A DNA stretch of 64,000 nt, from positions 7,868,995 to 7,932,994 of the forward strand of contig NC_030680.2 in assembly GCF_000004195.4 (NCBI RefSeq), given 5' to 3'. Each line of letters opens with the position of its first letter. Position 1 is the stretch's first letter. Positions 46,465 through 55,660 of the stretch are shown here, piece after piece. The notes under the pieces were generated by a model, which had not been told where the DNA came from, did no database searches, and saw nothing but the letters and a program-made list of their open reading frames with translations. Both the position numbers and the translations under genes were made by a program. Source of the DNA: Xenopus tropicalis. Lineage: Eukaryota; Chordata; Amphibia; Anura; Pipidae.

Positions 46465-47103
46465 TGTAAGGATACTCACCGTGTTCGCCGCGTTGTCCGC
46501 CGTCGGCATGGTTTTCGTCGCTCAGTGCGTGTCGCGGCCTGAACGTCGCGTCGCATTGTGCGCATTCTCGCGCTCGTCCTGGTGCGCGCGCGGTTATGCG
46601 CGCGCATCCATTGAGACGGGTTGCGTACATGCGCGGCGACTTTTCGCGAGCGCGTACGGTGAAATTACGCGCGCGTATAGCGTTACGCGGCGTGCGTCTT
46701 GACGCACGTCAGGTGCATTGCGTGCGTCTTGACGCCCGTCCCCCTGGGCTATTTAAAGCTGGTTACAATGCCTATCAGTGCCTGGTTATCACGGTCCACT
46801 CCTAAGATACCTAGCCTGTTCCTGTTCCTGATACTTCGGTTTGACCCTGTTCTGCTTTTGACCTTCCGACTACTCTCTGTTCCTGACTTTGGCCTGTTTA
46901 CCGTTTAAGAACCTCTGCTGCCTGACTCGACCCGGATCTGCCTGACCAAGCCTTCGTCTCATCCTTGTGTACCTCGTTTCCGGCCTCACCGGCTACTCGT
47001 CACTCCCTCAGTTCCCTGTACCATCTTCAGGTGAGCTTAGGCTGTGTGGGGCGCTCGTGGGTCTCTCTCTCTACACGTCTGATCCTACCTGGTAAGCCTG
47101 ACA
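46465..47103 (+). repeat. 5' LTR
   Basis: Starts TGTAAGGATACTCACC and ends GGTAAGCCTGACA. U3 would be 46465-46779 if transcription starts at 46780. U3 is CpG-rich and has a 20-bp word repeated at 30-bp spacing (46691-46710 and 46721-46740, one difference). A polyadenylation signal AATAAA was not found in the LTR, so the R/U5 border is not placed. Confidence 0.97.
46749..46789 (+). promoter_or_regulatory. Predicted retrotransposon core promoter and transcript start
   Basis: A TATA-like word, ctatttaaagc (46749-46759), is followed about 30 bp later by gcctggttat (46780-46789). The position fits a start site, and these ten bases are also the exact complement of the primer site after the LTR, so two independent lines place the 5' end of the RNA near 46780. 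The start site itself has not been observed. Confidence 0.7.
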
Positions 47104-47105
47104 GA

Positions 47106-47115
47106 ATAACCAGGC
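47106..47115 (+). other. Primer-binding site, self-priming type
   Basis: ATAACCAGGC, two bases after the 5' LTR, is the perfect reverse complement of gcctggttat at 46780-46789, the predicted first bases of the transcript. A conventional tRNA site starting TGG is missing. Tf1 of fission yeast primes reverse transcription with the 5' end of its own RNA, and this has been proposed for vertebrate Tf1/sushi elements. Confidence 0.8.
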
Positions 47116-47121
47116 CATAAA

Positions 47122-50100
47122 ATGGATCAAGAAGAGGAACCCAATACTCTCGCCTTGTTGTCCCAGCAATTAGACGCTTTAACCCTGGCGGTGCAGGAGT
47201 TGCAAGGGGGTTTCAACTCCTTCCAAGAACAATTGAATGATCTTCAGTACCCCGCTGCTGCTGCAGGTCCAGCAACCGCTCCCCCTTCGGAACCCCAAGT
47301 TGGACTTGCCCTTCCTGCTGGATTCGCCGAACCCAAGATTCCTCTCCCTGATCGTTTCACAGGGGATAGAAAGACTTTTCGCTCTTTCATGAACGCTTGT
47401 AAACTGTTATTTACTTTAAAACCCCGGACTTATCCTTCTGAACAAGCTCGTGTGGGTACGGTTATCTCTTTGCTACAAGGCGAGCCTCAGACCTGGGCTT
47501 TTCGGCTTATGGATCAGCAAGATCCGGTATTGTCCCGTGTTGAGACCTTTTTTCAAGCTATGGCCGTCCTCTATGATGACCCTCATCGGACGTCGTCTGC
47601 TGAAACGGCTCTACGTTCCCTTCACCAAGGTAGACGTCCAGTGGAGGACTACACCCTAGAGTTCCGCAAGTATGCGGCCGATACTGATTGGAACGAGGCA
47701 GCTTTAAAGCATCAATTTCGCATTGGTCTCACAGAGAGCCTAAAGGACGAACTTGCTCGGACCGGTATTCCTGAATCACTAGAGGATTTCATCCTACTAA
47801 CCATTCAGCTTGACCGAAGACTTCGAGAGAGGAAAGTGGAACGTCAGACCCTTACTGCTCCGTCTTGGGTCACACCTCGTGCTCCACCTCCTATTCGAGT
47901 TGATTCCTCTGCTCCATCTCTTCCTGATCCAGAACCTATGCAAATTGGTGCCCTTAGGTCTGCTCTGTCCTCTGAGGAACGTCTCAGACGTCGCCGCCTT
48001 GGCTTATGCCTCTACTGTGGGTTGTCCGGACATCTTCTTCGGGATTGTCCCACCCGTCCTTCCATTCCGGGTAAAGACCTCAAAAGAATAAACTGTCAAT
48101 CTGATTTGTGTCCTGCTCCGCTTCTCACAGTTTCCCTTATCTTACAGTGGGAAGACAAGTCAGCGGAGCTCCAAGCAATAATTGACTCCGGGGCCAGCGG
48201 ATGTTTCATTGATGTTCAGGTAGTGAAATCCTTCCGTATTCCTCTTCGACTCAAGAAGGTTCCCATGTTTATCCGTACGGCGGATGGGTCTGCTATCAAC
48301 TCTGGCCCTGTAACACAAGAGACTTTACCTTTAAGTTTATCCCTCAATAAAAGACATATTGAGACCCTATGTTTTGATGTTGTAGCTTCTCCTCTGTTTC
48401 CAGTAATCCTTGGTTTACCCTGGTTACGAGCGCATAACCCTTCCATTGATTGGTCTTCTGGAAAAATGACTTTCTGTTCCAATTATTGTTCCCAAAACTG
48501 TGGTGAAAAGTCTTCTCTTCATTTTTGTTCTCTAGTGGACAAGTCCGACGTCCTTCCTGAGCCCTATCGGGAATTTGAAGATGTTTTTGACAAGAAGGGA
48601 GCTGATGTTCTTCCACCACACCGTGAATATGATTGCCCTATTGAACTTCTCCCTGGGGCACAAATCCCTTTTGGGCGTATTTATCCACTGGCCGAATCTG
48701 AGCTACTCGAACTACGCCGCTATTTGGATGAAAATTTAGCCAAAGGATTCATTCGTCCTTCTACATCGCCCGCTGGAGCTGGGATTTTTTTTGTGGAAAA
48801 GAAAGATCATTCCCTTAGGCCTTGTATAGACTATCGTGAGCTAAACAAAATCACTGTCAAGAACAGATATCCTTTGCCTCTTATTCCTGAACTTTTCCAA
48901 CAGATCAGAGAAGCAAAAATCTTCTCCAAATTGGATCTTCGGGGTGCGTATAATTTGGTCCGTATTCGCAAAGGGGATGAGTGGAAGACGGCCTTTCGAA
49001 GTCGTTACGGTCATTTTGAGTACCTCGTCATGCCCTTCGGCCTATGCAACGCTCCAGCAACTTTTCAACACCTGGTTAACGACATCTTCAGAGACTTTTT
49101 AGACATTTTTGTTATCATATACTTGGACGATATTCTTATATTTTCTAAAGATCTTGAAGAACATAGAAAACATATGAAGAAAGTCTTCCTACGACTTCGG
49201 ACCCATCAGCTATTTGTGAAGCTTGAAAAATGTCTCTTTGAAAAAACTACCATAGACTTCCTGGGTTTTATTATTTCCCCTTTTGGTATCCGGATGGACC
49301 CCAAAAAGATTTCTTCCATTTTGGACTGGCCTGCTCCTACCTCTAGGAAAGCGGTTCAACGCCTCGTTGGCTTCGCTAATTTTTACCGCAAATTTATCAG
49401 GAACTTCTCTCAGATAATTCTACCCATTACAGAGTTAACTCGTTCTAATCAAAAATTTGTTTGGACTTGTCAAGCTCAGACTGCCTTTGAAATCCTAAAA
49501 AAGCTTTTTACCTCCGCTCCAATTCTATGTCATCCTGATCCATCTCTGCCCTTCACTTTAGAGGTGGACGCTTCAGAGTCAGCAGTTGGTGCTATTCTCT
49601 CCCAAAGGGTGGGACTAAGTGAAGAATTGCATCCAGTAGCCTTCTTTTCTCGGAAACTTAATAAATCAGAACAGAACTATGATGTTGCAGATCGGGAACT
49701 TTTGGCCATAAAATTAGCATTAGAGGAGTGGCGTTATCTCTTGGAAGGTGCTAGATTCCCAATCCTCATACTCACCGATCACCGCAACCTTGAGTACCTA
49801 CGTTCAGCCAAACGTCTAAGACCAAGACAAGCCAGATGGGCTCTGTTCTTTATGAGGTTTAATTTTCACATTACTTATCGTCCAGGTGCCAAGAATGTCA
49901 AACCTGATGCCCTTTCCAGGATGTTTTCTGCAGATGCAGACTCTACGCAGAGAAGTGAACCCATCCTTTCTCCAAAACATTTTCTTATAATACAATCTTC
50001 TTTAATGAACCAGTTGAAAGAAGTCTCTAGTACTATCTCTGATCCTCCTTCTACAAAGAATTTATCTTTTAGGAATGGACTTTTCTTCCATTACAATCAA

Positions 50101-51513
50101 GTTTTTGTCCCGCCCGAACTTCGACTCGAAGTACTCAATTCAGTACACGATTCTAAATTGGCCGGTCATCCCGGTATTAAGAAAACCACTGTTCTGGCCA
50201 AAAGACTTTTTTGGTGGCCGGGATTAGCAAGGGACTGTGCAAAATATGTTTCTTCTTGTTTTACTTGTTCCAGATGTAAAGACACCCATATGAAACCTTT
50301 TGGTTTACTCCAACCTCTGCCTGTTCCCTCCCGACCCTGGGGATCCATTTCCCTTGACTTTATCTCTGAATTACCACCGTCAGAAGGAAAGTCCACTATT
50401 TTGGTGTGTGTTGATCGTCTGACCAAGATGGCACATTTTGTGGCGTTACAAAAGTTACCGACTGCTGCTAAGACTGCAGAAATTTTTGTCAAAGAAATTA
50501 TCAGGTTACATGGTCTGCCAGATGAAGTCGTTTCTGACCGTGGGGTACAGTTTACCTCCCAGTTTTGGAGGTCCTTGTGTAAGAATCTCCAAATTAAAGT
50601 ATCACTCTCCTCTGCTTTTCATCCGCAGTCTAATGGCCAGACGGAACGAACAAACCAGACACTAGAGCAATACCTTCGTTGTTACTCCTCCCATTTGCAA
50701 GACAACTGGTTTGCTTTATTGCCACTGGCCGAGTTTGCTTATAATAACTCTCACCATTCTTCCATCCAACAGTCACCTTTTTTCGCAAATTATGGTTTTC
50801 ATCCTGCAGCTTTTCCGACTTCTGTCTCTTCGGAGATTTGGGTTCCTGCGGTTCAAGATCGTCTCACATTTTTGGCTGCCAATTATAAAATATTGCAACA
50901 AGCCATGACCAAAGCTCAGGCCGATTTCAAAACCTATGCCGATCGGAAAAGAAGGGGTGATATTAAATTTAAGGTTGGAGATCGTGTTTGGTTGTCAGCA
51001 ATAAATTTAAAGTTGTCGTGTCCTACTAAGAAGCTTGGTCAACGTTTTTTGGGACCTTTTCCTATCATCCGTCAGATTAATGCAGTGACTTTCCAATTAA
51101 AACTACCGACTTCTTGGCGCATTCATCCAGTTTTCCATTCAGCTCTACTCAAACCCATGGTCCCAAATGTTTTCCCGGGTCGGTATTCTCCTCCTCCTCC
51201 ACCAGTCCTCGTGGATGGTGAAAATGAATTTGAGGTAGAAAATATTTTGGACTCTCGAATTAAAGGCAGACGAATACTGTATTTGGTGAAATGGAAGGGC
51301 TATGGTCCTGAAGAAAATTCTTGGGAACCATTATCCAACATCCATGCACCACAGCTTTTGAAGGAATTTCACAGGAAACATCCTGGCAAACCAAATGCTT
51401 CTCGTGTCCTGAGGCCACGCTTTGGGGGGGGGCAATGTAAGGATACTCACCGTGTTCGCCGCGTTGTCCGCCGTCGGCATGGTTTTCGTCGCTCAGTGCG
51501 TGTCGCGGCCTGA
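47122..51513 (+). CDS. Gag-pol polyprotein of Tf1/sushi-type retrotransposon
   Basis: One frame of 1463 codons encodes capsid and all enzymes for replication. The start ATG has A at -3 and G at +4, and lies 18 bases after the LTR. In order: coiled, Gln/Leu-rich N-terminus (1-45); sushi/PEG10-like Gag core (about 70-240); zinc knuckle CX2CX4HX4C at C296, C299, H304, C309; aspartic protease DSGA from D355; reverse transcriptase with first catalytic Asp D605 and YLDD at 667-670; RNase H with D816; integrase HHCC at H1009, H1016, C1046, C1049 and catalytic D1079, D1139, E1175 (35 residues between the last two); chromodomain about 1369-1425 with LVKWKGY. Gag and Pol are in one frame without stop or visible frameshift, so the Gag:Pol ratio must be set in another way. 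The last ~30 residues are encoded by the polypurine tract and the 3' LTR. The protein acts in virus-like particles and, for the integrase, at chromatin. Confidence 0.97.
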   Translation: MDQEEEPNTLALLSQQLDALTLAVQELQGGFNSFQEQLNDLQYPAAAAGPATAPPSEPQVGLALPAGFAEPKIPLPDRFTGDRKTFRSFMNACKLLFTLKPRTYPSEQARVGTVISLLQGEPQTWAFRLMDQQDPVLSRVETFFQAMAVLYDDPHRTSSAETALRSLHQGRRPVEDYTLEFRKYAADTDWNEAALKHQFRIGLTESLKDELARTGIPESLEDFILLTIQLDRRLRERKVERQTLTAPSWVTPRAPPPIRVDSSAPSLPDPEPMQIGALRSALSSEERLRRRRLGLCLYCGLSGHLLRDCPTRPSIPGKDLKRINCQSDLCPAPLLTVSLILQWEDKSAELQAIIDSGASGCFIDVQVVKSFRIPLRLKKVPMFIRTADGSAINSGPVTQETLPLSLSLNKRHIETLCFDVVASPLFPVILGLPWLRAHNPSIDWSSGKMTFCSNYCSQNCGEKSSLHFCSLVDKSDVLPEPYREFEDVFDKKGADVLPPHREYDCPIELLPGAQIPFGRIYPLAESELLELRRYLDENLAKGFIRPSTSPAGAGIFFVEKKDHSLRPCIDYRELNKITVKNRYPLPLIPELFQQIREAKIFSKLDLRGAYNLVRIRKGDEWKTAFRSRYGHFEYLVMPFGLCNAPATFQHLVNDIFRDFLDIFVIIYLDDILIFSKDLEEHRKHMKKVFLRLRTHQLFVKLEKCLFEKTTIDFLGFIISPFGIRMDPKKISSILDWPAPTSRKAVQRLVGFANFYRKFIRNFSQIILPITELTRSNQKFVWTCQAQTAFEILKKLFTSAPILCHPDPSLPFTLEVDASESAVGAILSQRVGLSEELHPVAFFSRKLNKSEQNYDVADRELLAIKLALEEWRYLLEGARFPILILTDHRNLEYLRSAKRLRPRQARWALFFMRFNFHITYRPGAKNVKPDALSRMFSADADSTQRSEPILSPKHFLIIQSSLMNQLKEVSSTISDPPSTKNLSFRNGLFFHYNQVFVPPELRLEVLNSVHDSKLAGHPGIKKTTVLAKRLFWWPGLARDCAKYVSSCFTCSRCKDTHMKPFGLLQPLPVPSRPWGSISLDFISELPPSEGKSTILVCVDRLTKMAHFVALQKLPTAAKTAEIFVKEIIRLHGLPDEVVSDRGVQFTSQFWRSLCKNLQIKVSLSSAFHPQSNGQTERTNQTLEQYLRCYSSHLQDNWFALLPLAEFAYNNSHHSSIQQSPFFANYGFHPAAFPTSVSSEIWVPAVQDRLTFLAANYKILQQAMTKAQADFKTYADRKRRGDIKFKVGDRVWLSAINLKLSCPTKKLGQRFLGPFPIIRQINAVTFQLKLPTSWRIHPVFHSALLKPMVPNVFPGRYSPPPPPVLVDGENEFEVENILDSRIKGRRILYLVKWKGYGPEENSWEPLSNIHAPQLLKEFHRKHPGKPNASRVLRPRFGGGQCKDTHRVRRVVRRRHGFRRSVRVAA
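51424..51435 (+). other. Polypurine tract
   Basis: Nine G followed by CAA end exactly at the 3' LTR. This is where plus-strand DNA synthesis would be primed. It lies inside the gag-pol frame and encodes GGGQ-type residues. Confidence 0.85.
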
Positions 51514-52074
51514 ACGTCGCGTCGCATTGTGCGCATTCTCGCGCTCGTCCTGGTGCGCGCGCGGTTATGCGCGCGCATCCATTGAGACGGGTTGCGTACA
51601 TGCGCGGCGACTTTTCGCGAGCGCGTACGGTGAAATTACGCGCGCGTATAGCGTTACGCGGCGTGCGTCTTGACGCACGTCAGGTGCATTGCGTGCGTCT
51701 TGACGCCCGTCCCCCTGGGCTATTTAAAGCTGGTTACAATGCCTATCAGTGCCTGGTTATCACGGTCCACTCCTAAGATACCTAGCCTGTTCCTGTTCCT
51801 GATACTTCGGTTTGACCCTGTTCTGCTTTTGACCTTCCGACTACTCTCTGTTCCTGACTTTGGCCTGTTTACCGTTTAAGAACCTCTGCTGCCTGACTCG
51901 ACCCGGATCTGCCTGACCAAGCCTTCGTCTCATCCTTGTGTACCTCGTTTCCGGCCTCACCGGCTACTCGTCACTCCCTCAGTTCCCTGTACCATCTTCA
52001 GGTGAGCTTAGGCTGTGTGGGGCGCTCGTGGGTCTCTCTCTCTACACGTCTGATCCTACCTGGTAAGCCTGACA
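51436..52074 (+). repeat. 3' LTR
   Basis: 639 bp, reading as identical to the 5' LTR at an offset of 4971 bp. The gag-pol stop codon lies 76-78 bases inside it (51511-51513). Confidence 0.97.
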
Positions 52075-52079
52075 TTCTG

Positions 52080-52660
52080 CTAGTTGATCAGTCTACTTGT
52101 ATGTTATGGTTGCAAAAGCCAGTGGGAGAGGGATAGGGATATCTTACTGAATTCCTTATCTTTACTTGCCCTTAGTGAGAGACTGGAGGCAAATTCTCCA
52201 TTGATCCATTTCAAGACATCAGGGACATATGTAAAGGCAGCCATACACGTAATGTTCCGCCAAGCGAGCGGATCTTCTCCCGATATCCCCACCTACGGGT
52301 GGGCGATATCGGGAGAATTTAGGCTAATTCTGGTCTGGGGCCAAACGATCGAATTATAACGACTGTTAAGGGCGCAGTTGGTTCGGGGACTGCATCAACT
52401 AGCCGATGCGGTCCCCAATCTCACTGAATCTTCCCTTAGACCAATTCGTCAGCTTATTGGCCCATGTAGGGGCACCAACGACGGGCCTGCCCGACCGATA
52501 TCTGGCCTGAAATCAGCTAGATATCGATCGGGCAGGTTAAAAAATGAAGTTGGATCGGGGACCACATCGGCTCGTTGATGCGGTCCCAAATCAGACTTCT
52601 CCTATACTCGTAGTTGTAATCCGATCGTTTGGCCCCAGGGCCAAACGACGAATTAGCCTG
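52080..52660. mobile_element. MITE of the 'ggccatacac' family, mosaic copy
   Basis: From about 52229 (ggcagccatacacgtaatg) it shows the family phrases gcgagcggatcttc, gatcgaattataacgac and gtttggccccagggccaaac. A 43-bp hairpin at 52275-52317 (arms ttctcccgatatc / gatatcgggagaa) also occurs at about 56614-56656. The right end is replaced by the hAT-like element at 52664. 52080-52228 is the unassigned flank of the retrotransposon. Confidence 0.65.
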
Positions 52661-52663
52661 GAT

Positions 52664-53153
52664 TCACCCCATAGACGCGGGCGACAAAAGAATAGACGCG
52701 GGTGGCAAAAGAATAGACGCAGGCGACAAAAGAATAGACGCAGGTGACAAAAGAATAGACGCGGGCGACAAAAGAATAGACGCGGGCGGCAAAAGAATAG
52801 ACGCAGGCGACAAAAGAATAGACGCAGGTGACAAAAGAATAGCCCGGGCGGCAAAAGAATAGACGCAGGCGACAAAAGAATAGACGCAGGCGACAAAAGA
52901 ATAGACGCAGGCGACAAAAGAATAGACGCAGGCGACAAAAGAATAGCCCCGGGCGGCAAAAGAATAGACGCAGGTGGCAAAAGAATAGACGCAGGCGACA
53001 AAAGAATAGATGCAGGCGACAAAAGAATAGCCGTGGACGGCAATTTTTTTTGACGCGCGTAATTTTTTGTGAATTTTCCAATATATCGCAAATCTTTTGA
53101 AAGATTTGCGAATTTTCCGGCAAAGCGAAACGGGACAGATTCGCTCATCACTA
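52664..53153. mobile_element. hAT-like MITE, TAGTGATGAGCGAA family, reverse orientation, long 21-bp array
   Basis: The right terminus attcgctcatcacta matches the family start in reverse. The middle (about 52675-53040) has about 17 units of the aaaagaatagacgcaggcgac type, the reverse complement of the array in 15244-15648. The left terminus is missing. It directly abuts another copy of the family. Confidence 0.85.
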
Positions 53154-53326
53154 GTGATGGGTGAAATAATTTGCCAGGCATGGATTGGTGGCGAATTTCT
53201 GCATTTCACTATTGGCACATTGTTTCATGAAACTGGCAACAAAATTTGCGAACAAAAATTCGCTGTGCAACAAAAAATTGTTGCCCTTGACACGTGTCAA
53301 AAAAATTATGCGTGTGACAATAATTA
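53152..53326. mobile_element. Truncated hAT-like MITE, same family, head-to-tail with the previous copy
   Basis: TAGTGATGGGTGAAATAATT, then ccaggcatggattggtggcg, is the reverse of the family's right end. The two copies share the bases cta/tag at 53151-53154. The right part is cut off by the 52-bp satellite. Confidence 0.75.
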
Positions 53327-55660
53327 GGGCTCAATGGCACTCTGCAGCTCCAACCCGGCCCAAGGAAAGTCTCCCATAGGGCTCAATGGCACTCTGCAGC
53401 TCCAACCCGGCCCAAGGAAAGTCTCCCATAGGGCTCAATGGCACTCTGCAGCTCCAACCCGGCCCAAGGAAAGTCTCCCATAGGGCTCAATGGCACTCTG
53501 CAGCTCCAACCCGGCCCAAGGAAAGTCACCCATAGGGCTCAATGGCACTCTGCAGCTCCAACCCGGCCCAAGGAAAGTCTCCCATAGGGCTCAATGGCAC
53601 TCTGCAGCTCCAACCCGGCCCAAGGAAAGTCACCCATAGGGCTCAATGGCACTCTGCAGCTCCAACCTGGCCCAAGGAAAGTCTCCCATAGGGCTCAATG
53701 GCACTCTGCAGCTCCAACCCGGCCCAAGGAAAGTCTCCCATAGGGCTCAATGGCACTCTGCAGCTCCAACCCGGCCCAAGGAAAGCCTCACATAGGGCTC
53801 AATGGCACTCTGCAGCTCCAACCCGGCCCAAGGAAAGTCTCCCATAGGGCTCAATGGCACTCTGCAGCTCCAACCCGGCCCAAGGAAAGTCTCCCATAGG
53901 GCTCAATGGCGCTCTGCAGCTCCAACCCGGCCCAAGGAAAGTCTCCCATAGGGCTCAATGGCACTCTGCAGCACCAACCCAGCCCAAGGAAAGTCTCCCA
54001 TAGGGCTCAATGGCACTCTGCAGCTCCAACCCGGCCCAAGGAAAGCCTGCCATAGGGCTCAATGGCACTCTGCAGCTCCAACCTGGCCCAAGGAAAGTCT
54101 CCCATAGGGCTCAATGGCACTCTGCAGCTCCAACCCGGCCCAAGGAAAGCCTGCCATAGGGCTCAATAGCACTCTGCAGCTCCAACCCGGCCCAAGGAAA
54201 GTCTCCCATAGGGCTCAATGGCACTCTGCAGCTCCAACCCGGCCCAAGGAAAGCCTGCCATAGGGCTCAATGGCACCCTGCAGCTCCAACCCGGCCCAAG
54301 GAAAGTCTCCCATAGGGCTCAATGGCACTCTGCAGCTCCAACCCGTCCCAAGGAAAGTCTCCCATAGGGCTCAATGGCACTCTGCAGCTCCAACCCGGCC
54401 CAAGGAAAGTCTCCCATAGGGCTCAATGGCACTCTGCAGCTCCAACCCGGCCCAAGGAAAGCCTCCCATAGGGCTCAATGGCACTCTGCAGCTCCAACCC
54501 GGCCCAAGGAAAGTCTCCCATAGGGCTCAATGGCACTCTGCAGCTCCAAACCGACCCAAGGAAAGTCTCCCATAGGGCTCAATGGCACTCTGCAGCTCCA
54601 ACCCGGCCCAAGGAAAGTCTCCCATAGGGCTCAATGGCACTCTGCAGCTCCAACCCGGCCCAAGGAAAGTCTCCCATAGGGCTCAATGGCACTCTGCAGC
54701 TCCAACCCGGCCCAAGGAAAGTCTCCCATAGGGCTCAATGGCACTCTGCAGCTCCAACCCGGCCCAAGGAAAGCCTCCCATAGGGCTCAATGGCACTCTG
54801 CAGCTCCAACCCGTCCCAAGGAAAGTCTCCCATAGGGCTTAATGGCACTCTGCAGCTCCAACCCGGCCCAAGGAAAGTCTCCCATAGGGCTCAATGGCAC
54901 TCTGCAGCTCCAACCCGGCCCAAGGAAAGTCTCCCATAGGGCTCAATGGCACTCTGCAGCTCCAACCCGGCCCAAGGAAAGTCTCCCATAGGGCTCAATG
55001 GCACTCTGCAGCTCCAACCCGGCCCAAGGAAAGTCTCCCATAGGGCTCAATGGCACTCTGCAGCTCCAACCCGGCCCAAGGAAAGTCTCCCATAGGGCTC
55101 AATGGCACCCTGCAGCTCCAACCCGGCCCAAGGAAAGTCTCCCATAGGGCTCAATGGCACTCTGCAGCTCCAACCCGGCCCAAGGAAAGCCTCCCATAGG
55201 GCTCAATGGCACTCTGCAGCTCCAACCCGGCCCAAGGAAAGCCTCCCATAGGGCTCAATGGCACTCTGCAGCTCCAACCCGTCCCAAGGAAAGTCTCCCA
55301 TAGGGCTTAATGGCACTCTGCAGCTCCAACCTGGCCCAAGGAAAGCCTCCCATAGGGCTCAATGGCACTCTGCAGCTCCAACCCGGCCCAAGGAAAGTCT
55401 CCCATAGGGCTCAATGGCACTCTGCAGCTCCAACCCGGCCCAAGGAAAGTCTCACATAGGGCTCAATGGCACTCTGCAGCTCCAACCCGGCCCAAGGAAA
55501 GTCTCCCATAGGGCTCAATGGAACTCTGCAGCTCCAACCCTGCCCAAGGAAAGTCTCCCATAGGGCTCAATGGCACTCTGCAGCTCCAACCCGGCCCAAG
55601 GAAAGTCTCCCATAGGGCTCAATGGCACTCTGCAGCTCCAACCCGGCCCAAGGAAAGTCA
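53327..55660. repeat. 52-bp satellite, about 45 units
   Basis: Unit: tagggctcaatggcactctg + cagctccaacccggcccaag + gaaagtctccca. Units are nearly identical. Variants such as aaagcctcc, aaagcctgcc, aaagtcaccc and acctggccc occur in a scattered pattern. There are no unique spacers, so it is not CRISPR-like. Confidence 0.98.

Larger units (their letters stand above)
46465..52074 (+). mobile_element. Intact Ty3/gypsy chromovirus-type LTR retrotransposon (Tf1/sushi group)
   Basis: 5610 bp with two 639-bp LTRs that read as identical, beginning TG and ending CA, and a perfect 5-bp target duplication ttctg (46460-46464 and 52075-52079). Order: LTR, self-complementary primer site, one gag-pol frame, G9CAA polypurine tract, LTR. 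The domain order (reverse transcriptase, RNase H, integrase, chromodomain) is that of Ty3/gypsy chromoviruses; in vertebrates these are the Tf1/sushi elements. CpG-rich LTRs without visible decay, identical LTRs and an unbroken frame argue for a very recent insertion. No envelope gene is present. Confidence 0.97.

Noticed and set aside
46421..46908. Short frames within the LTRs, present twice (46481-46908 and 51422-51879)
   Set aside because: They lie in the CpG-rich LTR and appear in both copies because the LTRs are identical; no accessory protein family is recognised.
48216..50492. Minus-strand and +1 frames overlapping gag-pol
   Set aside because: Shadows of the gag-pol frame, which has all expected motifs over its whole length.
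52591..53218. Overlapping minus-strand frames rich in Leu/Phe/Cys/Arg, also at 15218-15714 and 35156-35616
   Set aside because: Translations of the 21-bp array in the TAGTGATG-family MITEs.
53327..55660. CRISPR-like regular repeat spacing
   Set aside because: Units are contiguous with no unique spacers, and the sequence context is a vertebrate genome. The same applies to the 49-, 77- and 134-bp arrays.
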